From Allobranchiibius sp. CTAmp26 (GTDB taxonomy: Bacteria > Actinomycetota > Actinomycetes > Actinomycetales > Dermatophilaceae): a DNA stretch of 64,000 bases. Made by a program: the position numbers and the translations under genes. Below, in pieces: positions 25,664-34,486 of the stretch. Location of the stretch: NCBI RefSeq assembly GCF_017565405.1, contig NZ_JAGEKR010000010.1, positions 265,633-329,632 on the forward strand. Reading direction: 5' to 3'. The first letter of the stretch is position 1; each line of letters opens with the position of its first letter. Below the pieces are notes generated by a model. That model saw only the letters and a list, made by a program, of their open reading frames with translations. It was not told the DNA's origin and did not search any database.

Positions 25664-26395
25664 ATGCGCCCTTCCGCCGGCCCTTCTCCGACGGCAGCGG
25701 ACGGTCGCAGATTGCGGGTCCTGGTGGTCGAGGACGAGGCAGGTCTCGCCGAGGCCCTCGTCGCCGCGTTCGGCTTCCGCGGCTGGGACGCGGCGAGCGC
25801 GGTGACCGTCGACCAGGCGACGAAGATGGTCCAGCTGAGCCCGCCCGACCTCGTCGTCCTCGACGTGATGCTCCCCGACGGCAGCGGCTTCGACCTGCTG
25901 GGCACCCTGCGCGCCCGCATCCCCCAGCTCGCGGTGCTCTTCCTCACCGCGCGTGATACGCCGCAGGACCGGGTGCACGGCATCGAGCTCGGTGGCGATG
26001 ACTACATCACCAAGCCGTTCGACCTGTCCGAGGTGCTCGCGCGCTCGCAGGGGCTCATGCGCCGCGCGGGCCTGCTGCGGCAGCGGCAGGGCAATCAGCT
26101 CCAGGTGGCCGACCTGCTCATCGACGTCGACGGCCACGAGGCGCGTCGTGCGGGTGAGCTGCTCAGCCTGACGGCGACGGAATTCGCGCTGTTGCGCTAC
26201 CTCGCCAGCCATCAACGCCGGGTGCTGTCCAAGGACGAGCTGCTCCGCAAGGTCTGGGGCAGCGACTTCGACGGCACCTCGCACGTCGTCGAGCTCTACG
26301 TCAGCTACCTGCGCAAGAAGGTCGACGCGGGTCACGAACCGTTGATCCACACGGTCCGCGGTGCGGGCTACGTCATGCGGCCCCCGCTGACATGA
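25664..26395 (+). CDS. OmpR/PhoB-family response regulator
   Basis: 243 residues. Receiver domain with acidic pocket VVEDEAG, phospho-acceptor D67 in LVVLDVMLPDG, and switch Lys in TKPFDL. The winged-helix output domain contains LTATEFALLRYLASHQ and a wing end VRGAGYVMR. Start chosen for the -10 element; a GTG three codons earlier is an alternative. ATGA overlap with the sensor kinase gene. It probably controls the neighbouring flavin redox genes. Confidence 0.92.
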   Translation: MRPSAGPSPTAADGRRLRVLVVEDEAGLAEALVAAFGFRGWDAASAVTVDQATKMVQLSPPDLVVLDVMLPDGSGFDLLGTLRARIPQLAVLFLTARDTPQDRVHGIELGGDDYITKPFDLSEVLARSQGLMRRAGLLRQRQGNQLQVADLLIDVDGHEARRAGELLSLTATEFALLRYLASHQRRVLSKDELLRKVWGSDFDGTSHVVELYVSYLRKKVDAGHEPLIHTVRGAGYVMRPPLT

Positions 26396-27861
26396 GGCTG
26401 CGACCGAGGACGCTCACCTCGCGGTTGGCCCTGCTGCTCGCCACCCTCGCCCTGCTCGCCGGCACGGTCGCCGGAGTCGCGGCCACCTTCGGCATCCGCA
26501 CCTTCCTCATGGGTCAGCTCGACGACGAACTGCACCAGGCCGCCGCCCGCAACGTCACGCTGAAGTCCCCGCACGGCGACAACGACCACGACGCCGACAA
26601 CCGGGGTGGCGGCACGGCCGGCCAGGACAGTGCCGCCAGCAACGCCGGGCTCCCGCCCGGCACGATCACCGGCCACGTCACGAACGGCGCGATCACCGAC
26701 CTGGTGGTCGCGGCGGACCTCGACGGCGATCACCTACCCACCGCCGCAGACCGCACGGCGGTCCAGAGGGTCGCGTCCTCCGACGATCCGAGGACCGTCC
26801 ATCTCCCCTCGCTCGGGGACTACCGCGTGCTCACCAGCCGGACCCGGGACGGCGCGCAGCTGGTCACCGGCGTACCTCAGGGACGGGTCGACCACACGAT
26901 CGGCGAGCTGATCATCCTGGAGTCCGTCGTGCTCGCCGCGGTTGTGCTCCTCGTCGCCGGGGTCGGGGCGTTCGCCGTACGCCGCTCCATGCGACCGCTG
27001 CAGCACCTCGCCACCGTCGCCCGCCGCGTGACGCAACTGCCGCTGGAGTCCGGGCAGAGCAGGATCGACGTGCGCGCCGAGGAGTTGCGGGAGCCGACGG
27101 AGGTGGCCCAGGTCGGCCGCGCCATGAACGCGATGCTCGGTCACGTGGACCTTGCGCTGGCCCAGCGGGACGAGAGCGAGCAGCGGTTGCGGGACTTCGC
27201 GGCCGACGCGAGCCATGAGCTGCGTACGCCGCTCGCGGTGGCCCGTAGCCACGCCGAGCTGCTGCGGGAGTACACGGCGTCGACGCAGCTGCCCGAGCAG
27301 GTGCACCGTTCGTTGCGGCGCATCAGCGACGAGACCGGACGGATGGCGAGCATCGTCAACGACCTGCTGCTCCTGGCACGGCTGGACCGAGAGGTGCCGG
27401 AGCGCCGGGAGGACGTCGACCTGACACGGATCCTCCTCGAAGCGGTCGAGGACGCCCGGGTCACGGCACCGGATCGGCACTGGGGCCTGGAGATGCCGGA
27501 GGAGCCGGTGATCGCCCGGGGCGACGAGGAGCAGTTGCGCCGGCTGGTCGGCAACCTCGTGGCCAACGTGCGGCTGCACACCGATGCGGGCACGCACGCC
27601 ACCTGTCTGCTGGAGGCGCGCGGCGACCGGGTGGTCCTGGAGGTGCACGACACCGGCCCCGGATTCCCGCCCGAGCTGCTCGACCAGGCGCACCTGCGCT
27701 TCGCCCGGGCGCGGCACCGGCAGGAGAGCATCGAGAGCACGGGTCTGGGGCTCGCGATCGTGCAGGCCGTCGCGCAGTCGCACGACGGGACGCTGGAGAT
27801 CACGAGCACGCCGGGTGACACCACCGTCAGGGTGGTGCTGCCCGCTTCACCCGACGCGTGA
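26392..27861 (+). CDS. Sensor histidine kinase
   Basis: 489 residues. N-terminal helix (about 8-32), an extracytoplasmic domain rich in Asp/His/Asn (DNDHDADN) of about 140 residues, and a second helix (about 178-200). These are followed by HAMP, then HisKA with phospho-acceptor H275 in DASHELRTPLAV. The HATPase motif ends in TGLGLAIVQAV. The Asp/His patch in the sensor might bind metal, a guess. It ends 2 bases before the convergent ferredoxin gene. Confidence 0.9.
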   Translation: MRLRPRTLTSRLALLLATLALLAGTVAGVAATFGIRTFLMGQLDDELHQAAARNVTLKSPHGDNDHDADNRGGGTAGQDSAASNAGLPPGTITGHVTNGAITDLVVAADLDGDHLPTAADRTAVQRVASSDDPRTVHLPSLGDYRVLTSRTRDGAQLVTGVPQGRVDHTIGELIILESVVLAAVVLLVAGVGAFAVRRSMRPLQHLATVARRVTQLPLESGQSRIDVRAEELREPTEVAQVGRAMNAMLGHVDLALAQRDESEQRLRDFAADASHELRTPLAVARSHAELLREYTASTQLPEQVHRSLRRISDETGRMASIVNDLLLLARLDREVPERREDVDLTRILLEAVEDARVTAPDRHWGLEMPEEPVIARGDEEQLRRLVGNLVANVRLHTDAGTHATCLLEARGDRVVLEVHDTGPGFPPELLDQAHLRFARARHRQESIESTGLGLAIVQAVAQSHDGTLEITSTPGDTTVRVVLPASPDA

Positions 27862-27863
27862 CC

Positions 27864-28076
27864 TCAGCGGTCCCGTGCGATCAGCAGCGCCCGGGCGGGG
27901 CACTGCGCCACCAACTCGCGCGCGTCCCGACGGCCCATCGTCAGACGGGACGGGACGGGGTAGCCGAACTCGTCCAGCTCGATGGCACCGTTCGAGACCA
28001 CCGAGCACACCCCGTGCGCGGTGCACGCGACCCGATCGACGACGACTTCGTCCTCGCCCCGCTTATCGCGTCGCAC
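27864..28076 (-). CDS. Single-cluster ferredoxin
   Basis: 70 residues from a GTG that lies inside the end of the NuoF-like gene. Three cluster cysteines are visible: CTAHGVC and CP near the C-terminus, the P450-type [3Fe-4S] ferredoxin pattern. It would pass electrons to or from the flavoprotein encoded just upstream. Overlap shows translational coupling. Confidence 0.85.
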   Translation of the reverse strand: MRRDKRGEDEVVVDRVACTAHGVCSVVSNGAIELDEFGYPVPSRLTMGRRDARELVAQCPARALLIARDR

Positions 28077-29145
28077 CGGCCCGCTCCTGCATCAGGACGC
28101 ATTCCCCGGCCAGGTGCGCGTCCACTTCGGCGCTGAACGTGCGCAGACCCGAGGCGACGAATCGCGAGACGCCGTCGGGGAATCGGCACGCCCCTCGGCC
28201 CGGGAGCATGCCCAGCCGGTGGTGCAGGTCGAGCATCTCCTCGGCCGGGAGGACGCCGTCGGCGAGGCGCTCGAGTTGCGACGCCACGGCCGGTACGCCG
28301 AACATGCACGGACCGCACTGCCCGGCGGACTCGCCCGCCGCGAACGTCGCGATCTGGGCGAGGTGATCGACCGGGCAGGCCGAGCGGCCCAATACGTGCA
28401 CCGCGCCGGTGCCGGTCGGGATCCCGTACGGCGCGAGCCCCGCGTCCGACCAGGTCGCCGCCCAGGCGTCGCGACCGCGCAGCCATCCCCCGCTCATCCC
28501 GGAGATGCCCACCCCGCGGACGTCGACCGCGCCGGCGGCTTCGAGCAGGTCGCGCATCGGCACCCCCGCCTCGGAGTCGTAGACCCCGGGCCGGTCGACG
28601 TTGCCGCCCATCGTGACCAGGCGCGGACCGGGCTCCTCGGCGGTGCCGTAGCCGCGGAACCACGCCGCGCCGTGCCGCTCGATCTGGCTGACCCGCCACA
28701 CCGTCTCGGCGTTCAGCACGAGGGTGGGGCGCAGCCGTCGACCCTGGGCGTCCTTGCCGCCGGTCGAGATCGGCGCCTGCCGCATGATCGGTCGAGCCCG
28801 ACCACCGTGCAGCAGGCTGACCAGTGCCGACTCCTCCGACGCGACGTAGCGCGACGGCACCGGGAGCACCCGAAGGCCGGCGTTGCGCAGACGTCGCTCG
28901 GTGGCGCTGCCCCGATGGGCCGCCCACTGCACCCGCCGCGCGAGGAGATCGGCACCGTGCTGCAGGGCGTCCAGATGTTCGGCCACGACCAGGGCGTCCT
29001 TGTGCACGCCGATCTCGCCGTCACAGGCGTTGACGATCAGGTCGGCACCGGTCTCGAGCGCCGACTTCAGCTTGATGCTCGTGGGGAAGCGCGCACCTCC
29101 CCGACCGGTCAGACCGGCGTCGTCGAGCAGGGCCACCAGACTCAT
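28063..29145 (-). CDS. NuoF-like NADH-binding iron-sulfur flavoprotein
   Basis: 360 residues. FMN/NADH-binding motif GRGGARFPTSIKLKSAL at the N-terminus, then a SLBB-like region, and a C-terminal Fe-S region GQCGPCMFG with a further Cys in GRGACRF. Classical NuoF has ESCGxCxPC; here the first position is Ala (ESAGQC), so three Cys are visible. It probably oxidises NADH and feeds the ferredoxin and the membrane partner. ATGT/TCAT overlap couples it to the upstream membrane protein. Confidence 0.85.
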   Translation of the reverse strand: MSLVALLDDAGLTGRGGARFPTSIKLKSALETGADLIVNACDGEIGVHKDALVVAEHLDALQHGADLLARRVQWAAHRGSATERRLRNAGLRVLPVPSRYVASEESALVSLLHGGRARPIMRQAPISTGGKDAQGRRLRPTLVLNAETVWRVSQIERHGAAWFRGYGTAEEPGPRLVTMGGNVDRPGVYDSEAGVPMRDLLEAAGAVDVRGVGISGMSGGWLRGRDAWAATWSDAGLAPYGIPTGTGAVHVLGRSACPVDHLAQIATFAAGESAGQCGPCMFGVPAVASQLERLADGVLPAEEMLDLHHRLGMLPGRGACRFPDGVSRFVASGLRTFSAEVDAHLAGECVLMQERAGATR

Positions 29146-29705
29146 GTCCACTCCTGTCGTAGGACCTCGCGGCGCCGGGCGCTGTCGCGGTGCGACCCGG
29201 CGATGCGCCAGATCAGCACGACCCCGCCGGCGACCGCACAGGCGATCGTGGTGCCGCGCAGCAGCGGCTCGTTGGAGGTGCCCATCGCGATCCCGTGCCA
29301 GATGGTGAGCGGCCACATCGCGAAGGTCGCGCGGTGCACGATGCGCCATACGCGTTGGCTGATCCGCTGACGAAGCACCGAGGTGGCGATGACCGCCGCG
29401 AGGATGTCGGCGCCGAGCGTCCCCAGTCCGACCAGGAAGCGACGGTAGGGCGAGGTGAACGGCACGAACGCCGAGATCAGATCGATGTGCACGTAGGTCT
29501 CGGCGACGGCGGTCGCGATGTGCAGCACGAGGAAGGTGAGCATGCCGAGGGCGAGGCTGCGGTGCACGCCCTGGATGACCGTGGTCCGGGTGCCCGCACG
29601 CTGGCGGGCACCGGACAGGACCAGCCCGAGGATCATGACGACCGTCATGAGCACGATGCTGAGGGTGCCGGTCGCCCGCGAGACGTACCAGAGAGTCTCG
29701 TTCAT
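29142..29705 (-). CDS. Ferric-reductase-like transmembrane protein
   Basis: 187 residues with about six membrane helices and paired His in helices (VHRSLALGMLTFLVLHIATA; HRATFAMWPLTIWHGIAMG), matching the heme-binding ferric-reductase-like/MsrQ membrane family. It would carry electrons across the membrane to an outside acceptor. It overlaps apbE and the NuoF-like gene by four bases each. Confidence 0.82.
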   Translation of the reverse strand: MNETLWYVSRATGTLSIVLMTVVMILGLVLSGARQRAGTRTTVIQGVHRSLALGMLTFLVLHIATAVAETYVHIDLISAFVPFTSPYRRFLVGLGTLGADILAAVIATSVLRQRISQRVWRIVHRATFAMWPLTIWHGIAMGTSNEPLLRGTTIACAVAGGVVLIWRIAGSHRDSARRREVLRQEWT

Positions 29706-30676
29706 GACGCGCTCCGCGCCGGTTCTACGGGCTTCGGCCATCCCGGCGTGCACAGCACCACGCCATGCTCCGCCACCAGCCGCGCCGGGATCGCCCGCTC
29801 GGTCAGCCACGCGACGGCTGCATCACCGAGCACGCACGCGGCCGTCGTCGCCGTGTTCGCCTCGAGGGCTGAGGCCGCGACGCAGGTGACCTGCCGCCAG
29901 GTGTGCGGTACGGGCCGGCCCGTCGACGGGTCGAGCAGGTGGTGCCGTGGACCGTCGGCGGCATCCCAGTGACGCCGGTCGGTGCCCGACGTCGCGACGC
30001 CCTGGGTCGATACCGAGAGTCGTTGCGGCACGATGGAGCCCGTCTCCTCGACGGCGATCGCCCAGTCGCCGACCGGCGGAGGGCCCGCCACGGCGATGTC
30101 CCCGCCGAGGTCCACCAGGAACCCACCGGGGAACGCGCGTGCGAGATCAGCGGCGATCCGGTCGGCCATGGAGGCCTTGCCGGTGGCGCCGAGGTCGATC
30201 AGCGTGCCGGCCGCTGCGGTGACCGTGCCGGCCGGGTGGTCGACCCGCAGGTCGGACAGGGTGCCGCGTGGTCCGGGCGCCGATGCTCTCCTCGACCTGC
30301 TGGATCCTCTTCCCACCGGGGTGTCGGGGACCGGCCGAGCGAGGACGTCGGCGAAGTCGGCGTCGTACCCGATGTGCTCCATCGCGCCGCCGAGGGTGGG
30401 GTCGACGAGCCCGTCGGTCACATCCGCCGCCCAGAGCGCATCCTCGAGCAGCGAGAGGAAGAGCGGGGACGCGGGAAGCGTCACCGTGGCGGAGCCGGCT
30501 GCGGGCGCGACGGACAGCATCGAGACCTCGGAGTCGGGCCGGAACCGGGACGCCACCGCATCGAGTTCGGCGATACGCCGGTCCACCAGTCGACGTGCCG
30601 CGGGCAGCTCCTCGGGACGGGTCGCGACGATCCGGCAGTCGACACCGATCGCGCGCAGCTCCAGGCAGGCGGTCAT
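29702..30676 (-). CDS. apbE: FAD:protein FMN transferase
   Basis: 324 residues. ApbE enzymes attach FMN covalently to Thr of extracytoplasmic redox proteins. Family marks: SRFRPDSEVSMLS near the N-terminus, DPTLGG, IDLGATGKASMADRIA (the conserved Lys/Asp magnesium and FAD region), and FLVDLGGDIAVAG. A Ser/Arg/Pro-rich insertion occurs around residues 118-140. No signal peptide is seen. It overlaps both neighbours by ATGA. Confidence 0.88.
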   Translation of the reverse strand: MTACLELRAIGVDCRIVATRPEELPAARRLVDRRIAELDAVASRFRPDSEVSMLSVAPAAGSATVTLPASPLFLSLLEDALWAADVTDGLVDPTLGGAMEHIGYDADFADVLARPVPDTPVGRGSSRSRRASAPGPRGTLSDLRVDHPAGTVTAAAGTLIDLGATGKASMADRIAADLARAFPGGFLVDLGGDIAVAGPPPVGDWAIAVEETGSIVPQRLSVSTQGVATSGTDRRHWDAADGPRHHLLDPSTGRPVPHTWRQVTCVAASALEANTATTAACVLGDAAVAWLTERAIPARLVAEHGVVLCTPGWPKPVEPARSAS

Positions 30677-31032
30677 GACGAGTGCGTCTGGGCCTGCGTC
30701 GGCTGTGTCGTCGCCGGGGTGGTGACGGACGGCACGCTGCGGAACGTGCTCTTGCGGCGAGCACGGGACGTCGACGAGGACGTGGAGTGCCTCGCCTTGG
30801 ACGAGGACGAGGAGGGGGTCGTCGGTGCCGACGTCGAGCTCGGCGTCGAGGTCGAGCTCGGCGTCGAGGTCGAGCTCTGTCCCGTCGAGCCGGATCCGGA
30901 GTGGGCAGCGCCGGACCCGGCTTGGGCCGGGGTCGCGGTGGCGAGATGCCCGACGACGACCAGGCCGGCGGCGGCGCTCACGCCGAGCGCCGTACGGGTG
31001 ATGCGCTGAGAGCGCCGGAGTGCGGGGATCAT
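30673..31032 (-). CDS. Secreted Ser/Thr-rich low-complexity protein
   Basis: 119 residues. Signal peptide (about 1-38, ending ATPAQA), then a mature part built mostly from Ser, Thr, Pro and Ala, with an Arg/Lys patch (SRARRKS). It is the first gene of the apbE operon and occupies the place where a FMN-binding substrate is often found, but no FMN-binding domain is seen. SVTTPATTQ (102-110) loosely resembles an ApbE target (S/D)GATxT; this is weak. AGG(T)CC lies near the ATG at 31032. Confidence 0.6.
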   Translation of the reverse strand: MIPALRRSQRITRTALGVSAAAGLVVVGHLATATPAQAGSGAAHSGSGSTGQSSTSTPSSTSTPSSTSAPTTPSSSSSKARHSTSSSTSRARRKSTFRSVPSVTTPATTQPTQAQTHSS

Positions 31033-31237
31033 GGAAAGGTCCTTCGGTTGGGAACATCCCAAGCCTCTCGGCGCAACTTCTCAGCCGCATCAGCGTCGGC
31101 TATGCGATTGCTGCAGCGCCCCCGTGAGATGGACCGCGCGCGCCCGCCCATCGACCGCCGCCCGCGATTAGGCTCGGAAAGTGGCCGCGCTCCGGCGGGT
31201 CCCAGCATCCCGTCGTGTCGACGCTTCCGAGGAAACC

Positions 31238-33316
31238 ATGTCGAAGTCATCTCGGCCGCTCACGTTCGTCACTGCCACGCTTGCCGCCCTCGCGATGTGC
31301 CTCACATCGCTGATCGCCTCCACCGAACCGGCGTCCGCGTCGAGCGCTACGCCGATCCGCGGGGTGCAGTCGGGCCGGTGCCTCGACGTGGCGGGCGCCA
31401 GCCTGACACCGGGCACCCGCGTCCAGCTCTACGGCTGCCACGGTTCGAGCAACCAGGAGTGGACCGCCACCGCTGCCGGTGAGCTGCGCGTCCTCGGCGC
31501 GCAGCGCTGCCTGGACGTCGCCGGGAAGAGTCGCAAGGCCGGGGCGGTGCTGGAGAGCTACACCTGCAACGGCGGCGCGAACCAACACTGGAAGATCGGC
31601 GCCGATCACCGCATCGTGAGCGCCCTCACCGGCTACTGCCTCGATGCGCTGAACAACGCCACCGCGAACGGATCCCGGGTGAGCGTCTGGCCCTGCAACA
31701 CCGGCGCGAACCAGCGATGGACGACGACTTCGGGCACCGACACCCAGCCGCCGAGCGTTCCCGCGGACCCCCGCGTCAGCAACCTGACCTGCAACTCGGT
31801 CACCTTCGCGTGGAACGCCGCCACCGACAACATCGGCGTCACGGCGTACGACGTCTACCACGACGGCCAACTCATCAAGAGCGTCCCGGGCACCACGCTG
31901 AGCACCGGCCTGACGGTGGTGCCCGGCGCCGCCTGGGGGCTCTACGTCAACGCCAGGGACGCCGCGGGCAACGTCTCGCAGGCGAGCGCGACCGTGCCCA
32001 TCTCGCCGCCGCAGTGCCAGGTCGACACCCAGAAGCCCACGCCTCCCACCGGCCTGTCCGCCACGGCGTCGGGGACGACGGTGGATCTGCGCTGGACCGC
32101 GGCCACCGACAACGTCGGGGTGCGCGCGTACGACGTGTCGCGAGGCGGAGTCCGGGTCGGTTCCGTCACCGGCACCGCGTCGACGCCACCTGCCACGACG
32201 TTCACCGACAGCGGGCTGACCCCGAGGACGACCTACACGTACACGGTGACGGCCCGCGACGCGGCCGGCAACGTGTCCACCCCGAGCACCGCCGCATCGG
32301 CCACGACAGGTGTCGCCTGCACCGACCCGATCTGCGCCGTCACCCAGGTCGCGACCGACACCGACATCCCGTGGGGCCTCACCACTTTGCCGAACGGCGA
32401 CGTCCTCTACACCCGCCGGGACGCGCACACCATCGTCGAGCTGAACCCGACCACCCATGCCAAGGTCACCGTCGGCACGGTGCCGGGAGTGGACGAGACC
32501 GACGGGGAGGGCGGCCTGCTCGGCCTGGCGATCGCGCCGACGTTCGCCAGCGACCACTGGCTCTACCTCATGCACACCTCGACCACCGACAACCGCGTGG
32601 TCCGGATCAAGCTCATCGGCACCACGCTGGACACCTCCAGTGAGCAGGTGTTGCTGAAGGGGATCCTGCGCAACAAGTACCACAACGGCGGGCGGCTGCG
32701 GTTCGGCCCGGACGGCAAGCTGTACATCGCCACGGGCGATGCGCAGAACGGTGCCAACGCCCAGAACATCAGCAGCCTCAACGGCAAGGTGCTGCGGATC
32801 GACCCCGACGGCACCATCCCCACCGACAACCCGTTCAAGAACGCCGTCTGGAGCTACGGGCACCGCAATCCCCAGGGCCTCGCCTTCGACTCCCGAGGGC
32901 GGTTGTGGGAGCAGGAGTTCGGCAACTCGGTGATGGACGAGACCAACCTCATCGTCAAGGGCGGCAACTACGGCTGGCCGGCGTGCGAGGGCACCAGCGG
33001 CAGCTGCGGCACCCCCGGGTTGATCGCGCCGAAGCACACCTACCCGACCGCGGACGGGTCGTGCTCGGGGATCGCGATCGTCGACGACGTGCTGTACGTC
33101 GCCTGCGAACGCGGCCAACGGCTCTACCGCGAGGTCATCAGCGGCAGCAGTCTCACCGACGTACAGCAGTTCTTCGTCGGCACCTACGGTCGGCTGCGGA
33201 CGGTCGAGCCGGCACCCGGGAAAGCCCTGTGGCTCACCACCACCAACCTGGGCGACAAGGACAGCATCGCGAACAACAGCAACGAGAAGATCTTCAAGGT
33301 GACCCTCGGCAGTTGA
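31238..33316 (+). CDS. Secreted ricin-FnIII-glucose/sorbosone dehydrogenase-like protein
   Basis: 692 residues. Signal peptide (1-33, ending ASA). A ricin B lectin domain (about 36-162) carries repeated QxW motifs (NQEW, NQHW, NQRW). Two fibronectin type III domains follow (about 168-265 and 270-358). The C-terminal PQQ-dependent sugar-dehydrogenase beta-propeller (about 365-690) contains DIPWGLTTLPNGD, HNGGRLRFGPDGKLY and SYGHRNPQGLAFD. It probably binds and oxidises sugars or polysaccharides outside the cell. AGGA lies 6 bases before the ATG. Confidence 0.9.
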   Translation: MSKSSRPLTFVTATLAALAMCLTSLIASTEPASASSATPIRGVQSGRCLDVAGASLTPGTRVQLYGCHGSSNQEWTATAAGELRVLGAQRCLDVAGKSRKAGAVLESYTCNGGANQHWKIGADHRIVSALTGYCLDALNNATANGSRVSVWPCNTGANQRWTTTSGTDTQPPSVPADPRVSNLTCNSVTFAWNAATDNIGVTAYDVYHDGQLIKSVPGTTLSTGLTVVPGAAWGLYVNARDAAGNVSQASATVPISPPQCQVDTQKPTPPTGLSATASGTTVDLRWTAATDNVGVRAYDVSRGGVRVGSVTGTASTPPATTFTDSGLTPRTTYTYTVTARDAAGNVSTPSTAASATTGVACTDPICAVTQVATDTDIPWGLTTLPNGDVLYTRRDAHTIVELNPTTHAKVTVGTVPGVDETDGEGGLLGLAIAPTFASDHWLYLMHTSTTDNRVVRIKLIGTTLDTSSEQVLLKGILRNKYHNGGRLRFGPDGKLYIATGDAQNGANAQNISSLNGKVLRIDPDGTIPTDNPFKNAVWSYGHRNPQGLAFDSRGRLWEQEFGNSVMDETNLIVKGGNYGWPACEGTSGSCGTPGLIAPKHTYPTADGSCSGIAIVDDVLYVACERGQRLYREVISGSSLTDVQQFFVGTYGRLRTVEPAPGKALWLTTTNLGDKDSIANNSNEKIFKVTLGS

Positions 33317-33442
33317 TCGCCTGCCTCGCTGTGGCACGCCGGGCGGCCGGTCCGGTGCCCCGCATCGATAGCCTGCGATCGACACGCACGTGAGGGCCCG
33401 AGACCGGTCTTCGGCATCTCGACGTGCTGAGTGGAGGCAGCG

Positions 33443-34474
33443 GTGAGCATGCAGGTCGAGTTCGGGCTGGACACCTTCGGTGACCGGACGATCGATGCGG
33501 ACGGTGCGCCGCTCGCGTACCCGCAGGTCATCCGCAACGTGGTGGAGCAGGCGGTGCTCGCCGATCGCAGCGGCGTCGATTTCATCGGCATCGGCGAACA
33601 CCATCGCGCCGACTATGCGATCTCGGCACCCGACGTGGTGCTCGCGGGGATCGCGACGCGCACCGAGCGGATCCGGCTCGGGTCAGCCGTCACGGTCCTC
33701 AGTTCCGACGACCCGATCCGCGTCTTCGAGCGGTTCTCGACGATCGATGCGCTGTCCGGTGGGCGCGCGGAGGTGATCCTCGGGCGAGGCTCCTTCACCG
33801 AGTCCTTTCCGCTCTTCGGATTCGACCTGGACCAGTACGAAGAGCTCTTCGCCGAGAAGCTGGACCTCTTCGCCGAGCTGCTCACGGAGAAGCCGGTCAC
33901 CTGGAGCGGTGCTTTGCGGCCACCGTTGGTCGACCAGGAGGTCTACCCGAAGACCGCAGGCGGGCTGCGGGCATGGATCGCCGTCGGCGGCACGCCACAG
34001 TCCGTCGTACGCGCGGCGAACTATCGAATCCCGTTGATGCTGGCTGTCATCGGTGGTCCCGCGGAGCGCTTCACGCCGTTCGTGCAGATCTATCGTCGCG
34101 CCAACGAGCAGCTCGGCCAGCCCCAGCTGCCCATCGGCCTGCACTCACCGGGTCACCTCGCGGACACCGACCAGGAGGCGCGTGACCAGTTGCGCCCGCA
34201 CTGGATCACCAACCGCAACAAGATCGGCTCCGAGCGCGGCTGGCCCCCGGCGCAAGCGGGCGACTTCGAGCGCGAGGTCGAGCAGGGCGCGTTGTACGTC
34301 GGGTCGCCGGAGACCGTCGCTCAGAAGATTGCCGCGACCGTCCGCACGCTCGGCGTCGACCGGTTCGATCTCAAGTACTCCAACGGCCCCCTGCCTCACG
34401 AGCATTCGATGCGTGCCATCGAGCTCTACGGCACGCAGGTCATTCCCCGGGTGCGCGAGCTGCTTTCGGAGTGA
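33443..34474 (+). CDS. LLM-class flavin-dependent oxidoreductase
   Basis: 343 residues, bacterial-luciferase-like TIM barrel. Typical patches are IGIGEHHRADYAIS, RIRLGSAVTVLSSDDPIRV and GRGSFTESFPLFG (motifs GEHHRADY, GRGSFTES). It would use F420 or FMN with an unknown substrate. The GTG at 33443 has GGAGG 5 bases upstream; GTG 33431 and ATG 33449 are alternatives. Confidence 0.88.
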   Translation: MSMQVEFGLDTFGDRTIDADGAPLAYPQVIRNVVEQAVLADRSGVDFIGIGEHHRADYAISAPDVVLAGIATRTERIRLGSAVTVLSSDDPIRVFERFSTIDALSGGRAEVILGRGSFTESFPLFGFDLDQYEELFAEKLDLFAELLTEKPVTWSGALRPPLVDQEVYPKTAGGLRAWIAVGGTPQSVVRAANYRIPLMLAVIGGPAERFTPFVQIYRRANEQLGQPQLPIGLHSPGHLADTDQEARDQLRPHWITNRNKIGSERGWPPAQAGDFEREVEQGALYVGSPETVAQKIAATVRTLGVDRFDLKYSNGPLPHEHSMRAIELYGTQVIPRVRELLSE

Positions 34475-34486
34475 TCGATCGCCGCG

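Noticed and set aside
30673..31032. Small secreted protein as a true FMN-binding domain protein
   Set aside because: It lacks the conserved FMN-binding fold; only a weak Thr motif is present, so I kept it as a low-complexity protein.
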